A DNA stretch of 64,000 nt from Bradyrhizobiaceae bacterium PARB1. Lineage in GTDB: Bacteria > Pseudomonadota > Alphaproteobacteria > Rhizobiales > Xanthobacteraceae. The notes under the pieces were generated by a model. That model was given only the letters and a program-made list of their open reading frames with translations, was not told the origin of the DNA and did not search any database. The position numbers and the translations under genes were made by a program. The stretch lies in assembly GCA_002256345.1 (NCBI GenBank), contig NKIY01000005.1, positions 314,485 through 378,484 on the forward strand, in the 5' to 3' direction. Below, piece after piece: positions 46,559 to 55,063 of this stretch (within the stretch, counting starts at the first letter, position 1; each line of letters opens with the position of its first letter).

Positions 46559-46960
46559 ATGCCGCATTTCAGCATCGAATACTCGGCCAATGTCGCTGCC
46601 GCCGCGGATATCGGCACGTTGTGCGAGGTGGTTCGCAAGGCTGCCGTGGAAACCGGGATCTTCCCGCTCGGCGGCATTCGCGTGCGGGCGATCCGCTGCG
46701 ACCACTATGCCATCGCCGATGGCCTGCCCGATGCCGGCTTCGTCGACATCCTGCTGCGGATCGGCGAAGGCCGTTCGCTGGAAGCAAGGCAGAAGGCCGG
46801 CGCGCATATCTTTGAAGCTATCTCGGCCTTCTTCGATTCGGCGTTTCTGGCCGGCAGCAAGTTCGCGCTCTCGCTCGACATCCAGATCAATGACAGCGCG
46901 ACCAGCTGGAAGCGCAACAATATTCACGACATGCTGAAAACCGAGGCCGACCATGGCTAA
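46559..46960 (+). CDS. hpaF: 5-carboxymethyl-2-hydroxymuconate delta-isomerase
   Basis: The 133-residue protein begins MPHFSIEYSANV; the Pro that becomes the N-terminus after Met removal is the catalytic base of this tautomerase-fold isomerase. The segments ETGIFPLGGIRVRAI and DHYAIADGLPDAGFVDILL are typical. It isomerises the product of homoprotocatechuate ring cleavage and oxidation. It is the first gene of hpaF-E-D, and its stop overlaps the hpaE start by eight bases. Confidence 0.9.
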   Translation: MPHFSIEYSANVAAAADIGTLCEVVRKAAVETGIFPLGGIRVRAIRCDHYAIADGLPDAGFVDILLRIGEGRSLEARQKAGAHIFEAISAFFDSAFLAGSKFALSLDIQINDSATSWKRNNIHDMLKTEADHG

Positions 46961-48494
46961 ATCCCCTGCCGATCCCGCTGCCGTCTTCGAAGCCAATCAG
47001 GAGCGAGCCGCACCGCTCCTCGCGCAACTGCGTGCCGGGGGCATCAAGCATCGCATCGATGGCGAGACTGCCGCATCTTCATCGGGCGAGACATTCGAGA
47101 CCGCCTCGCCTATCGACGGCGCCATACTCGCCACTGTCGCGCGCGGCACAAAGGAGGATATCGACAGAGCGGCAAAGGCAGCGCAGCGCGCATTCCGCGA
47201 CTGGCGCGAGATGGCCCCGGCGGCGCGGCGCAAGCTGCTGCACCGGATTGCCGATGCCATCGAGGACCATGCCGACGATATCGCGACGCTGGAATGTATC
47301 GATACCGGCCAGGCCTGGCGCTTCATGTCCAAGGCCGCCGTGCGCGGCGCCGAGAATTTCCGCTTCTACGCCGACCGCTGCGTCGAGGCACGCGACGGCC
47401 TGAATATGCCGGCGGAAGAGCACTGGAATATCTCGACCCGCGTGCCGATCGGTCCGGTCGGCGTGATCACGCCATGGAACACGCCCTTCATGCTATCGAC
47501 CTGGAAGATCGCGCCTGCCCTCGCCGCGGGCTGCACGGTGGTCCACAAGCCGGCGGAATGGTCACCGGTGACGGCGGACCTGCTGGCGAAGCTTGCGAAG
47601 GAGGCTGGCCTACCCGATGGCGTGCTCAACACCGTGCATGGCATCGGCGAAGAAGCGGGCAAGGCACTGACCGAACATCCCGCCATCAAAGCCATCGCCT
47701 TTGTCGGCGAAAGTGCGACCGGCTCCGCCATCATGGCGCAGGGCGCGCCGACCCTGAAGCGCGTGCATTTCGAGCTCGGCGGCAAGAATCCAGTGATCGT
47801 GTTCGACGATGCTGCTCTCGACCGCGCGCTCGATGCGGTGGTCTTCATGATCTATTCGCTGAACGGCGAGCGCTGCACGTCGTCCAGCCGGCTGCTGATC
47901 CAGAGCAGCATCGCGGACAAGTTCATCGAGAAACTCACCGCCCGCGTGCGTGCGCTGAAGATCGGGCATCCGCTCGACCCCGCCACCGAGGTCGGACCGC
48001 TGATCCATGAGCGGCATCACGCCAAGGTCTGCAGCTATTTCGAGGTGGCACGCAAGGACGGCGCCACCATCGCGGTCGGCGGCAAGCCGCATGACGGCCC
48101 CGGCGGCGGGCATTATGTGCAGCCGACGCTGGTGATCGATGCCAGGCCCGGCATGCGCGTGGCACAGGAAGAAGTATTCGGCCCGTTCCTGACGGTGATC
48201 CCGTTCAAGGACGAGGCGGAAGCCATCGCCATCGCCAATGACGTGCAATATGGCCTCACCGGCTATGTCTGGACATCCGAGATGGGTCGCGCGCTGCGCG
48301 TGGCGGATGCGCTGGAAGCCGGCATGATCTGGCTGAACTCGGAAAATGTCCGCCACCTGCCGACGCCATTCGGCGGCATGAAGGCCTCCGGCATCGGCCG
48401 CGATGGCGGCGACTATTCATTCGACTTCTACATGGAGACGAAACACGTCTCGCTGGCGAAGGGAACGCACAAGATTCAGAGAATGGGGATCTAG
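46953..48494 (+). CDS. hpaE: 5-carboxymethyl-2-hydroxymuconate semialdehyde dehydrogenase
   Basis: A 513-residue aldehyde dehydrogenase with the active-site Cys in NGERCTSSSRLLIQ (about residue 308) and the general-base Glu in FELGGKNP. Cofactor-binding residues lie in PIGPVGVITPWNTPFMLSTW. In this cluster it should oxidise the semialdehyde made by hpaD to the dicarboxylate. It overlaps hpaF by eight bases, and hpaD starts three bases after its stop. GAGG precedes the ATG. Confidence 0.9.
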   Translation: MAKSPADPAAVFEANQERAAPLLAQLRAGGIKHRIDGETAASSSGETFETASPIDGAILATVARGTKEDIDRAAKAAQRAFRDWREMAPAARRKLLHRIADAIEDHADDIATLECIDTGQAWRFMSKAAVRGAENFRFYADRCVEARDGLNMPAEEHWNISTRVPIGPVGVITPWNTPFMLSTWKIAPALAAGCTVVHKPAEWSPVTADLLAKLAKEAGLPDGVLNTVHGIGEEAGKALTEHPAIKAIAFVGESATGSAIMAQGAPTLKRVHFELGGKNPVIVFDDAALDRALDAVVFMIYSLNGERCTSSSRLLIQSSIADKFIEKLTARVRALKIGHPLDPATEVGPLIHERHHAKVCSYFEVARKDGATIAVGGKPHDGPGGGHYVQPTLVIDARPGMRVAQEEVFGPFLTVIPFKDEAEAIAIANDVQYGLTGYVWTSEMGRALRVADALEAGMIWLNSENVRHLPTPFGGMKASGIGRDGGDYSFDFYMETKHVSLAKGTHKIQRMGI

Positions 48495-48497
48495 ATC

Positions 48498-49481
48498 ATG
48501 CCCGCACCGGTCCACGTGTTCGATCCGCCCTTCAACATCCTGCGCGCCAGCCATGTGGTGCTGGATGTCACCGATCTCGCTGCCAGCCGAAAGTTCTACG
48601 AGGACATTGTCGGCCTACATGTGGAGGATGCCGACAGCGATGCGGTCTATCTCCGCGCCGTCGAGGAGCATCAGCACCACTCGCTGGTGCTGCGCAAGGC
48701 GGCCCATGCGGCCTGCCATCGCCTCGGTTTTCGCGTCGCGAGCGAGAACGATCTCGACAAGGCCGGCGCCTTTTTCGCCGCCAATGGCATCGCCTATTCC
48801 TTTGTCGAGCGTCCGTTCCAGGGACGTACGCTACAGGCCACCGATCCATTCGGATTCCAGCTCGAACTCTATGCGTCCATGGAGAAGCGCCCGCATCTCT
48901 TGCGCCGCTTCGATCTCTACAAGGGCTGCCATCCGCAGCGGCTGGATCACTTCAACGTCTTCGCCGCCGAATTGCAGAACACCATCGATTTCTATGCCCG
49001 GCTCGGCTTCCGCCTGACCGAATATGCCGAGGAAGACGGCGACAATGGCCGCATTGCCGCCGCCTGGATGCATCGGAAAGGCAATGTCCACGACCTCGCG
49101 TTCACCAATGGCAAGGGCCCGCGGCTGCACCACTTCGCCTATTGGGTGCCGACGGCCATGAACATCGTGCATCTGTGCGACGTGATGGCATCCTCCGGCT
49201 ATCTCAAGAACCTCGAGCGCGGTCCCGGCCGGCACGGCATCTCCAATGCCTTCTTCCTCTATGTGCGCGATCCCGACGGGCATCGCCTGGAGCTTTACAC
49301 CTGCGATTACCAGACCATGGACAGCGATCACGCGCCCTTGCGCTGGTCGCTGAAAGACCCGCGCCGCCAGACCCTGTGGGGCGCACCGGCGCCGCGCTCC
49401 TGGTTCGAGCAGGGATCGCCGTTCAATGGACAGGCCGTACGCGATCCGCTGTTCGTGGCGGATGTGACGATTGCGGATTGA
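48498..49481 (+). CDS. hpaD: 3,4-dihydroxyphenylacetate 2,3-dioxygenase
   Basis: The 327-residue extradiol dioxygenase has two vicinal-oxygen-chelate domains (FNILRASHVVLDVTDLAASR; QRLDHFNVFAAELQNTIDF). The iron ligands are visible: His in RLDHFNVF, His in PRLHHFAYWVP and Glu in GHRLELYTCD. It opens the homoprotocatechuate ring next to a hydroxyl group, using Fe(II) and oxygen. It is closely linked to hpaE, 3 bases before it, and to the FAH-family gene, 12 bases after it. Confidence 0.9.
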   Translation: MPAPVHVFDPPFNILRASHVVLDVTDLAASRKFYEDIVGLHVEDADSDAVYLRAVEEHQHHSLVLRKAAHAACHRLGFRVASENDLDKAGAFFAANGIAYSFVERPFQGRTLQATDPFGFQLELYASMEKRPHLLRRFDLYKGCHPQRLDHFNVFAAELQNTIDFYARLGFRLTEYAEEDGDNGRIAAAWMHRKGNVHDLAFTNGKGPRLHHFAYWVPTAMNIVHLCDVMASSGYLKNLERGPGRHGISNAFFLYVRDPDGHRLELYTCDYQTMDSDHAPLRWSLKDPRRQTLWGAPAPRSWFEQGSPFNGQAVRDPLFVADVTIAD

Positions 49482-49493
49482 GGAGGACGCCCC

Positions 49494-50360
49494 ATGACCG
49501 CACGTCTGGCGACGTTCACACATGACGGCATGCTGAAATACGGCGCGGTCACCGATGACGGCATCGTCGATCTCTCCGCGCGCTACGGCGGAGACTACCC
49601 CACATTGCGCGAGGCGATCGAACATCGCGCTTTGCACCGCCTTGTAGATGCCGCGGCCAACCAGCCGGCGGATTTTGCGCTGGACGACGTTGCCCTGCAA
49701 CCGCCCATCCCCGCACCCGAGAAGATCATCTGCATCGGCGTGAACTATCCGGATCGCAATGCCGAATACAAGGATGGTCAGGACGCCCCGAAATTCCCGT
49801 CGATGTTCATGCGCACGCCGCGCTCCTTCGTCGGCCATGGCGCACCATTGGTGCGACCGCGGGCGTCGAAGCAGCTCGATTATGAGGGCGAAGTGGTGCT
49901 GGTGATCGGCAAGGCCGGACGTCATATCGCCGAGCGCGATGCGCTGGATCATATCGCGGCGCTGACGCTCTGCAACGAAGGTACCATCCGCGACTGGGTA
50001 CGCCACGCGAAGTTCAACGTCACCCAAGGCAAGAATTTCGATTCCACCGGCAGCCTCGGGCCGTGGATCGTGCCTTACACCGACGAGAGCCAGATCGCCG
50101 ACATCCGCCTGACCACTCATGTGAACGGCGAATTGCGGCAGGACGACCGCACCTCGCGGCTGATCTTCGGCTTCAGATATCTGCTGAGCTATATATCAAC
50201 CTTCACCACGCTGGTGCCGGGCGACGTCATCGTCACGGGCACGCCCACGGGGGCCGGTGCGCGTTTCGATCCACCACGCTATCTCGTGCCGGGCGACGTG
50301 ATCGAGATCGAAGCGGACGGCATCGGCACGCTGCGCAATGGCGTGATCGACGAAGAATAA
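49494..50360 (+). CDS. Fumarylacetoacetate hydrolase-family enzyme (HpaG-like role)
   Basis: A 288-residue single-domain protein of the FAH family with EKIICIGVNYPDRNAEY, LDYEGEVVLVIGK (metal-binding Glu), FDSTGSLGPWIV and PGDVIVTGTPTGAGARFDPP. In homoprotocatechuate pathways, FAH-family enzymes do the decarboxylation/isomerisation after HpaE. The classical HpaG is a two-domain protein of over 400 residues, so the single domain could mean a homodimer or another step such as ring-product hydrolysis. GAGGAGG precedes ATG 49494. It follows hpaD by 12 bases. Confidence 0.82.
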   Translation: MTARLATFTHDGMLKYGAVTDDGIVDLSARYGGDYPTLREAIEHRALHRLVDAAANQPADFALDDVALQPPIPAPEKIICIGVNYPDRNAEYKDGQDAPKFPSMFMRTPRSFVGHGAPLVRPRASKQLDYEGEVVLVIGKAGRHIAERDALDHIAALTLCNEGTIRDWVRHAKFNVTQGKNFDSTGSLGPWIVPYTDESQIADIRLTTHVNGELRQDDRTSRLIFGFRYLLSYISTFTTLVPGDVIVTGTPTGAGARFDPPRYLVPGDVIEIEADGIGTLRNGVIDEE

Positions 50361-50375
50361 AATTTGGGAGTGCGC

Positions 50376-52001
50376 ATGACTGTTCTCACCGGCGGCGAAG
50401 CCATCGTCAGCGGACTGAAAGCTCACGGCATCGACACCGTGTTCGGCCTGCCAGGCGCGCAGGTCTATGGCCTGTTCGATGCGTTTCATCAGGCAAGGCT
50501 CAACGTGATCGGCGCGCGGCACGAGCAGGCTTGCGGCTATATGGCATTCGGCTATGCGCGCGCATCGGGCAAGCCCGGCGTGTTCAGCGTGGTGCCCGGC
50601 CCCGGCATTCTCAATGCCAGCGCAGCGATGCTGACGGCCTTCGGCTGCAACGAGCCTGTCATGTGCCTCACCGGCCAGGTACCGACCGACTATCTCGGCA
50701 AGGGCCGCGGGCATCTGCATGAGATGCCGGACCAGCTCGCGACGTTGCGCAGCTTCGTCAAATGGGCGGAGCGGATCGAATATCCGGGCGACGCACCCAC
50801 CAGGGTGGCGCGTGCATTTCAGGAGATGATGTCCGGCCGCCGCGGCCCGGTGGCGCTCGAAATGCCGTGGGACGTGTTCACGCAGCGCGCGGAGACGGTG
50901 GGGGCGACAAAACTCTCACCTTTCTCCGCGCCCCTGCCCGATCCCGATCGCATCAAGGCGGCAGTGGCGCTGATCAAGGCGAGTAAGGCACCGATGATCT
51001 TCGTCGGCGCCGGAGCGATGGACGCCGGAGCGGAGATTCTCGAACTCGCCGAGATGATCGATGCGCCGGTCGTCGCATTCCGCTCGGGGCGCGGCATCGT
51101 CAGCAATGCGCATGAGCTCGGACTCACCATGGCTGCCGCCTATAATCTGTGGCCGCAGACCGACCTCATGGTCGGGATCGGCTCGCGCATGGAATTGCCG
51201 GCGACCTTCCGCTGGCCGTTCAAGCCGGACAGATTGAAGTCTATCCGCATCGACATTGATCCCGTCGAATTCAGGCGGCTGATTGTGGATGCGCCGATCG
51301 TTGCCGATGCGGTGGAAGGCACGCGCGCGCTCGCCGCTGCGGTGGGCAAGTCCGGATATACGAAGACGACGGGCCGCCGCGAGACGATCCGCGCGGCCTC
51401 GGCGAAGGCGCAAAGGGATATCCAGGCGGTGCAGCCGCAGATGGACTATCTCAACATCCTGCGTCAGGTTCTGCCCGAGAACGCCATCGTCACCGACGAG
51501 CTATCGCAGGTCGGCTTTACCTCATGGTACGGCTTCCCGGTCTATCAACCGCGCACCTTCATCACCTCCGGCTATCAGGGTACGCTTGGCTCCGGCTTCC
51601 CGACGGCGCTCGGCGCCAAGGTCGCGCATCCGGATCGACCGGTGGTGGCCATCACCGGCGATGGCGGCTTTATGTTCGCGGTGCAGGAACTCGCAACTGC
51701 CGTGCAGTTCAAGATCGGTGTAGTCGTGCTCGTATTCGACAACAACGCCTATGGCAATGTGCGGCGCGACCAGCTCAATGTGTTCGACGGCCGTGTCGTG
51801 GCGGCGGATCTGGTCAATCCGGATTTCGTCAAACTGGCGGAATCTTTCGGTGTTGGCGCGGCGCGGGTGAAGTCGCCCGCGGAGTTTCGCCCGGCGCTGG
51901 AAAAGGCGCTGGCCGATGGCGAACCGTATCTGCTGGCGATCGACGTGCCACGGGATTCGGAAGTCAGCCCCTGGGCGTTCATTCATCCGAAGAAGCCGTA
52001 G
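50376..52001 (+). CDS. Thiamine-diphosphate enzyme, acetolactate-synthase-like
   Basis: A 541-residue ThDP enzyme with the three usual domains. The N-terminal Glu-containing segment is IGARHEQACGYMAFGYAR. The ThDP motif is ITGDGGFMFAVQEL...VFDNNAYGN (GDG ... NN). GGGAG five bases before ATG 50376 fixes the start. It ends the hpa run and probably acts on a 2-oxo acid in the same pathway or its feeder, for example decarboxylation of an aryl-pyruvate. The exact role is unknown. Common names for this family, such as acetolactate synthase, are likely misleading here. Confidence 0.8.
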   Translation: MTVLTGGEAIVSGLKAHGIDTVFGLPGAQVYGLFDAFHQARLNVIGARHEQACGYMAFGYARASGKPGVFSVVPGPGILNASAAMLTAFGCNEPVMCLTGQVPTDYLGKGRGHLHEMPDQLATLRSFVKWAERIEYPGDAPTRVARAFQEMMSGRRGPVALEMPWDVFTQRAETVGATKLSPFSAPLPDPDRIKAAVALIKASKAPMIFVGAGAMDAGAEILELAEMIDAPVVAFRSGRGIVSNAHELGLTMAAAYNLWPQTDLMVGIGSRMELPATFRWPFKPDRLKSIRIDIDPVEFRRLIVDAPIVADAVEGTRALAAAVGKSGYTKTTGRRETIRAASAKAQRDIQAVQPQMDYLNILRQVLPENAIVTDELSQVGFTSWYGFPVYQPRTFITSGYQGTLGSGFPTALGAKVAHPDRPVVAITGDGGFMFAVQELATAVQFKIGVVVLVFDNNAYGNVRRDQLNVFDGRVVAADLVNPDFVKLAESFGVGAARVKSPAEFRPALEKALADGEPYLLAIDVPRDSEVSPWAFIHPKKP

Positions 52002-52009
52002 GCGACAAC

Positions 52010-52123
52010 CTGTCATTCCGGGGCGCTCGCATCGCGAGCGAACCCGGAATCTCGGAGTGAGACGCACCGGAACCAAGCCACATCGAGGTTCCGGGTTCGC
52101 GCTTTCGCGCGCCCGGAACGACG
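52010..52123. repeat. Palindromic intergenic repeat, family B, copy 2
   Basis: CTGTCATTCCGGGGCGCTCG begins the element and GCGCCCGGAACGAC ends it, with GAACCCGGAATCTCGG and GAGGTTCCGGGTTCGC as the inner arms. It lies between the converging ThDP-enzyme and binding-protein genes. Confidence 0.88.
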
Positions 52124-52132
52124 AGGACGCGG

Positions 52133-53347
52133 CTACTGCTTCAGCGGCGGATCGAGCTGCGTGCAACCACCCTCGCTGATCGGCCGCATGATGTCCGCAG
52201 CCTTCACCTTGCCCTTGATGGTCAGCAGGTCCCACTCGCCCTTCACTTCCGACGGCTTCTTCACTTCCGCCAGCAGCATGTCGTTCATCAGCCGGCCGTC
52301 CTCGCGCACGCGTGCGCCCGGCGCGAAGAAATCATCCACCGGCATGGCCTTCATCTGCCGCATCACCTTGAGGGCGTCATTGTCGTTGGCGGCTTCGGCG
52401 GCGCGCAGATAGTGCTTCACGGCGCTATAGACGCCGGCCTGCGCATGGGTCGGCATCTTGCCGTGCTTCGCATAGAAGCGTTTGCCGAAGGCACGGCTGG
52501 CATCGTCATTGTCCCAGTAGAAGCCCTCGAGATACTGCACACCCTGCGTCGCCTCAGAGCCGAGGGCCTTCACCGAGGTGAGATAAAAAATCAGCACCGC
52601 GAGCTTCTGCTTGCCTTCGCCGATCTGGAATTCGCGCGCCTGCTTGATGTTGGTGACGGTATCGCCCGAAGCATTCGCGAGCGCGATCACCTTGGCGCCC
52701 GAGGATTGGGCCTGCAGCAAGAAGGACGAGAAATCCATGGTGCCGACCGGATGCTTCACCGAGCCGAGCACCTTGCCGCCGGCCGCTTCCACGACCTTCG
52801 AGACTTCCGCCTGCATGGCGATGCCGAAGGCATAATCCGCAGTGATGAAGAACCAGGTATCGCCGCCATCTTTCACCACGGCTTTCGCGATGCCCTGTGC
52901 GAGCGAATAGGTGTCGTAGAGCCACATAGCGGCGGTCGGTGCGCATTGCTTGCCGAATACATCGGCGGTGGCGGAGCCGACATGCACCAGCACCTTGCCG
53001 CGCTCGCGTGCGAGATTCTGCACGCCAAGCGAAATCGCGGAGTTGCCGATATCGAAGATCGCGTCCACGCCCTGCTGATCATAGAGATCGCGCGCCAGCG
53101 AAATGCCGATGTCGGTCTTGTTCTGATGATCCGGCCCCAGCAGCTTCACGGGCTGTCCGCGCACTTTGCTGCCGATGTCTTCGATGGCGAGCTGCGCTGC
53201 AACGACGGAGCCGGTACCGCCGGCATCGGAGAACACGGAGCTCTTGTCGTTCAGCACGGCGATGGAAAGAGGCTTGGTGATCGGCTCGGCAAATGCCGCC
53301 GTGTTCAGACACAGAGCGGCAATGGCCAGCAGGCCCGTTCGGGTCAT
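52133..53347 (-). CDS. Orphan Liv-type ABC substrate-binding protein
   Basis: A 404-residue periplasmic binding protein with a cleavable signal (LLAIAALCLNTAAFA) and the type-1 fold (PLSIAVLNDKSSVFSDAGG, VVAAQLAIEDIG, FFITADYAFGIAMQAEV). No permease or ATPase gene is beside it, so it may serve the Liv system at 41057-45758 or one outside the window. It is on the opposite strand to the hpa genes, converging with them. ATG 53347 has GAGGAAAC upstream. The ligand is unknown but is likely an aromatic or carboxylic acid. Confidence 0.85.
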   Translation of the reverse strand: MTRTGLLAIAALCLNTAAFAEPITKPLSIAVLNDKSSVFSDAGGTGSVVAAQLAIEDIGSKVRGQPVKLLGPDHQNKTDIGISLARDLYDQQGVDAIFDIGNSAISLGVQNLARERGKVLVHVGSATADVFGKQCAPTAAMWLYDTYSLAQGIAKAVVKDGGDTWFFITADYAFGIAMQAEVSKVVEAAGGKVLGSVKHPVGTMDFSSFLLQAQSSGAKVIALANASGDTVTNIKQAREFQIGEGKQKLAVLIFYLTSVKALGSEATQGVQYLEGFYWDNDDASRAFGKRFYAKHGKMPTHAQAGVYSAVKHYLRAAEAANDNDALKVMRQMKAMPVDDFFAPGARVREDGRLMNDMLLAEVKKPSEVKGEWDLLTIKGKVKAADIMRPISEGGCTQLDPPLKQ

Positions 53348-53436
53348 GGATGTTTCCTCGTTTTAGTTTTTATGGAGGAAACGTAATTGCGGCCTGCGCA
53401 CTTGGGAAGCGAATTTTAATCGCGCGATTAAATCCG

Positions 53437-54102
53437 CTATCTCGTCTTGCGGAATGTAAGATTGATACGCTGGGCGCCCATGACCGGATGCTCGCCATCG
53501 GCCAGTGGTGCGACGCCATGATAGACCAGACGCGACGGGCCGCCCCAGACGACCACGTCGCCATGGGTGAGACGATAGCGTTTCTGCGCCGCATTGCGCG
53601 TCAGGCCTCCGAACAGGAACGTCGCCGGCAGACCGAGCGAGACCGAGACGATGGGCGCACCGAGATCAAGCTCGTCCTTGTCCTGATGCAGCGAAAGCTT
53701 TGCGCCCGGCTTGTAGCGATTGATCAGGCAGGCATCGGGCGTAAATTTCTCATAGCCCCCCTGCGCGGCGGCGCGTGCCGCGAGATGGCACAACGAGGGC
53801 GGCATCGTGGGCCAGTTGTCGCCGCTGTCGGGATCGACGGGGTCGTAACGATAGCCGCGCGCATCAGACACCCAGCCGACCCGGCCGCAATTGGTCATCG
53901 CCACCGACATGGTGTGGCCGCCGGGCGTGACCAGATGGCGGAACGGAGCAGCTTTCACAATCACACGGAGATCAGCGAGCAAAGCCTGCTCGTCATCACC
54001 GACGCAGCCACGTAGCAACGCCGCGCCATCGCCTAGTGGTTCGCGCGCGGGCTGGGCGTCGTGTATGGCTGCGAACAAATCAGTCATTCGCTCACTTTGC
54101 AT
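53437..54102 (-). CDS. alkB: AlkB-type alkylated-DNA repair dioxygenase
   Basis: AlkB removes methyl groups from 1-methyladenine and 3-methylcytosine using Fe(II), oxygen and 2-oxoglutarate. The iron motif LHQDKDE, the 2-oxoglutarate-binding RINLTFR near the C-terminus and the segment NRYKPGAKLSLHQDK are diagnostic. The length of about 221 residues is that of the E. coli enzyme. The start may be ATG 54102 or 54087. It overlaps the end of the preceding dioxygenase gene on the same strand by 11 bases if 54102 is used. Confidence 0.92.
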   Translation of the reverse strand: MQSERMTDLFAAIHDAQPAREPLGDGAALLRGCVGDDEQALLADLRVIVKAAPFRHLVTPGGHTMSVAMTNCGRVGWVSDARGYRYDPVDPDSGDNWPTMPPSLCHLAARAAAQGGYEKFTPDACLINRYKPGAKLSLHQDKDELDLGAPIVSVSLGLPATFLFGGLTRNAAQKRYRLTHGDVVVWGGPSRLVYHGVAPLADGEHPVMGAQRINLTFRKTR

Positions 54103-54832
54103 CGTGGAAGATCACGCCAAGCGTATGGCGCCGGCCTGTCTTAACACGGCTGACGCCGTGGCGCAGGTTGACGCGATAGGAGCCGCGGGTGCCCTGGACG
54201 GGACGGTGATGCACGGCGAACACCACCGCATCGCCCTGCTTCAGCGACACAACCTCGGCCCGGGATTGCATGCGCGGGCGCTGCTCGGTGAGTACGAATT
54301 CGCCGCCGGTGAAATCCTCACCGGGCTGCGACAACAAAATCGCCACCTGCAGCGGGAAGACGTGCTCGCCATAGAGGTCCTGATGCAGGCAGTTGTAGTC
54401 GCCGGGGTCGTATTGCAGCAGCAGCGGCGTTGGACGGGTCTGGCCGGCCTCATGACAGCGTTTCAGGAAGGCGGCGTGATTGGCGGGGAAACGCACATCG
54501 ATGCCCATGGTCTCGTTCCAGCGATTGGCGATGGCGCTGAGCGGGCCATAGAGCGCGGGACGCAGGGCGGCGATGGGATCAGGCAGCGGATAGTTGAAGT
54601 ATTTGTACTCGCCGCGGCCGAAACCATGGCGCGCCATCACGATGCGGCTGCGGAAACGGGAGTCGTCGGGATAAAGTGCAGAAAGCGCGCGGCATTCGTC
54701 CGGCGTCAGCAGCTTGTCGAAAACAGCGCAGCCCTGTGCGTCGAGATCATCACTGATGCGCTGCCAATCGATGGCGTCGAGGCGCGAATCTGTCGGTGAG
54801 ACCGGGCGTTTTGCGAGAGTCGTCGATGGCAT
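54092..54832 (-). CDS. 2OG-Fe(II) oxygenase family protein, upstream of alkB
   Basis: A 246-residue protein of the prolyl-4-hydroxylase-like superfamily with the iron motif in NCLHQDLYGEHVFPLQVAI (H-x-D), the distal His in VVFAVHHRPVQG and the 2-oxoglutarate-binding Arg in YRVNLRHGVSR. It differs from AlkB in length and motifs. ATG 54832 begins MPSTTLAKRPVSP. The two dioxygenases overlap and so are likely one unit. A link to nucleic-acid repair is suggested by the neighbour alone; the substrate is unknown. Confidence 0.85.
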   Translation of the reverse strand: MPSTTLAKRPVSPTDSRLDAIDWQRISDDLDAQGCAVFDKLLTPDECRALSALYPDDSRFRSRIVMARHGFGRGEYKYFNYPLPDPIAALRPALYGPLSAIANRWNETMGIDVRFPANHAAFLKRCHEAGQTRPTPLLLQYDPGDYNCLHQDLYGEHVFPLQVAILLSQPGEDFTGGEFVLTEQRPRMQSRAEVVSLKQGDAVVFAVHHRPVQGTRGSYRVNLRHGVSRVKTGRRHTLGVIFHDAK

Positions 54833-54937
54833 GATGCAGCCGCTCCGTTGCGCATGCCGATCATCGGCCGCAGTTGGGGCTGCATTGTGGAGGATGGCGC
54901 GGATGGGGCCACCCGATTTCCGGATGCCACACACACG

Positions 54938-55053
54938 CTGTCATTCCGGGGCGCTCGCGTCAGCGAGCGAACCCGGAATCTCGACATGGGGATCTCCGGG
55001 GAGCCAAGCGAGGTCGAGGTTCCGGGTTCGCGCTGCGCGCGCCCCGGAACGAC
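54938..55053. repeat. Palindromic intergenic repeat, family B, copy 3
   Basis: CTGTCATTCCGGGGCGCTCG opens the element and GCGCCCCGGAACGAC closes it. The inner arms GAACCCGGAATCTCGAC and GTCGAGGTTCCGGGTTCG match perfectly in their cores. It lies between the 2OG oxygenase gene and the DUF2848 gene, both on the minus strand. Confidence 0.9.
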
Positions 55054-55063
55054 GAGTTTGCGG

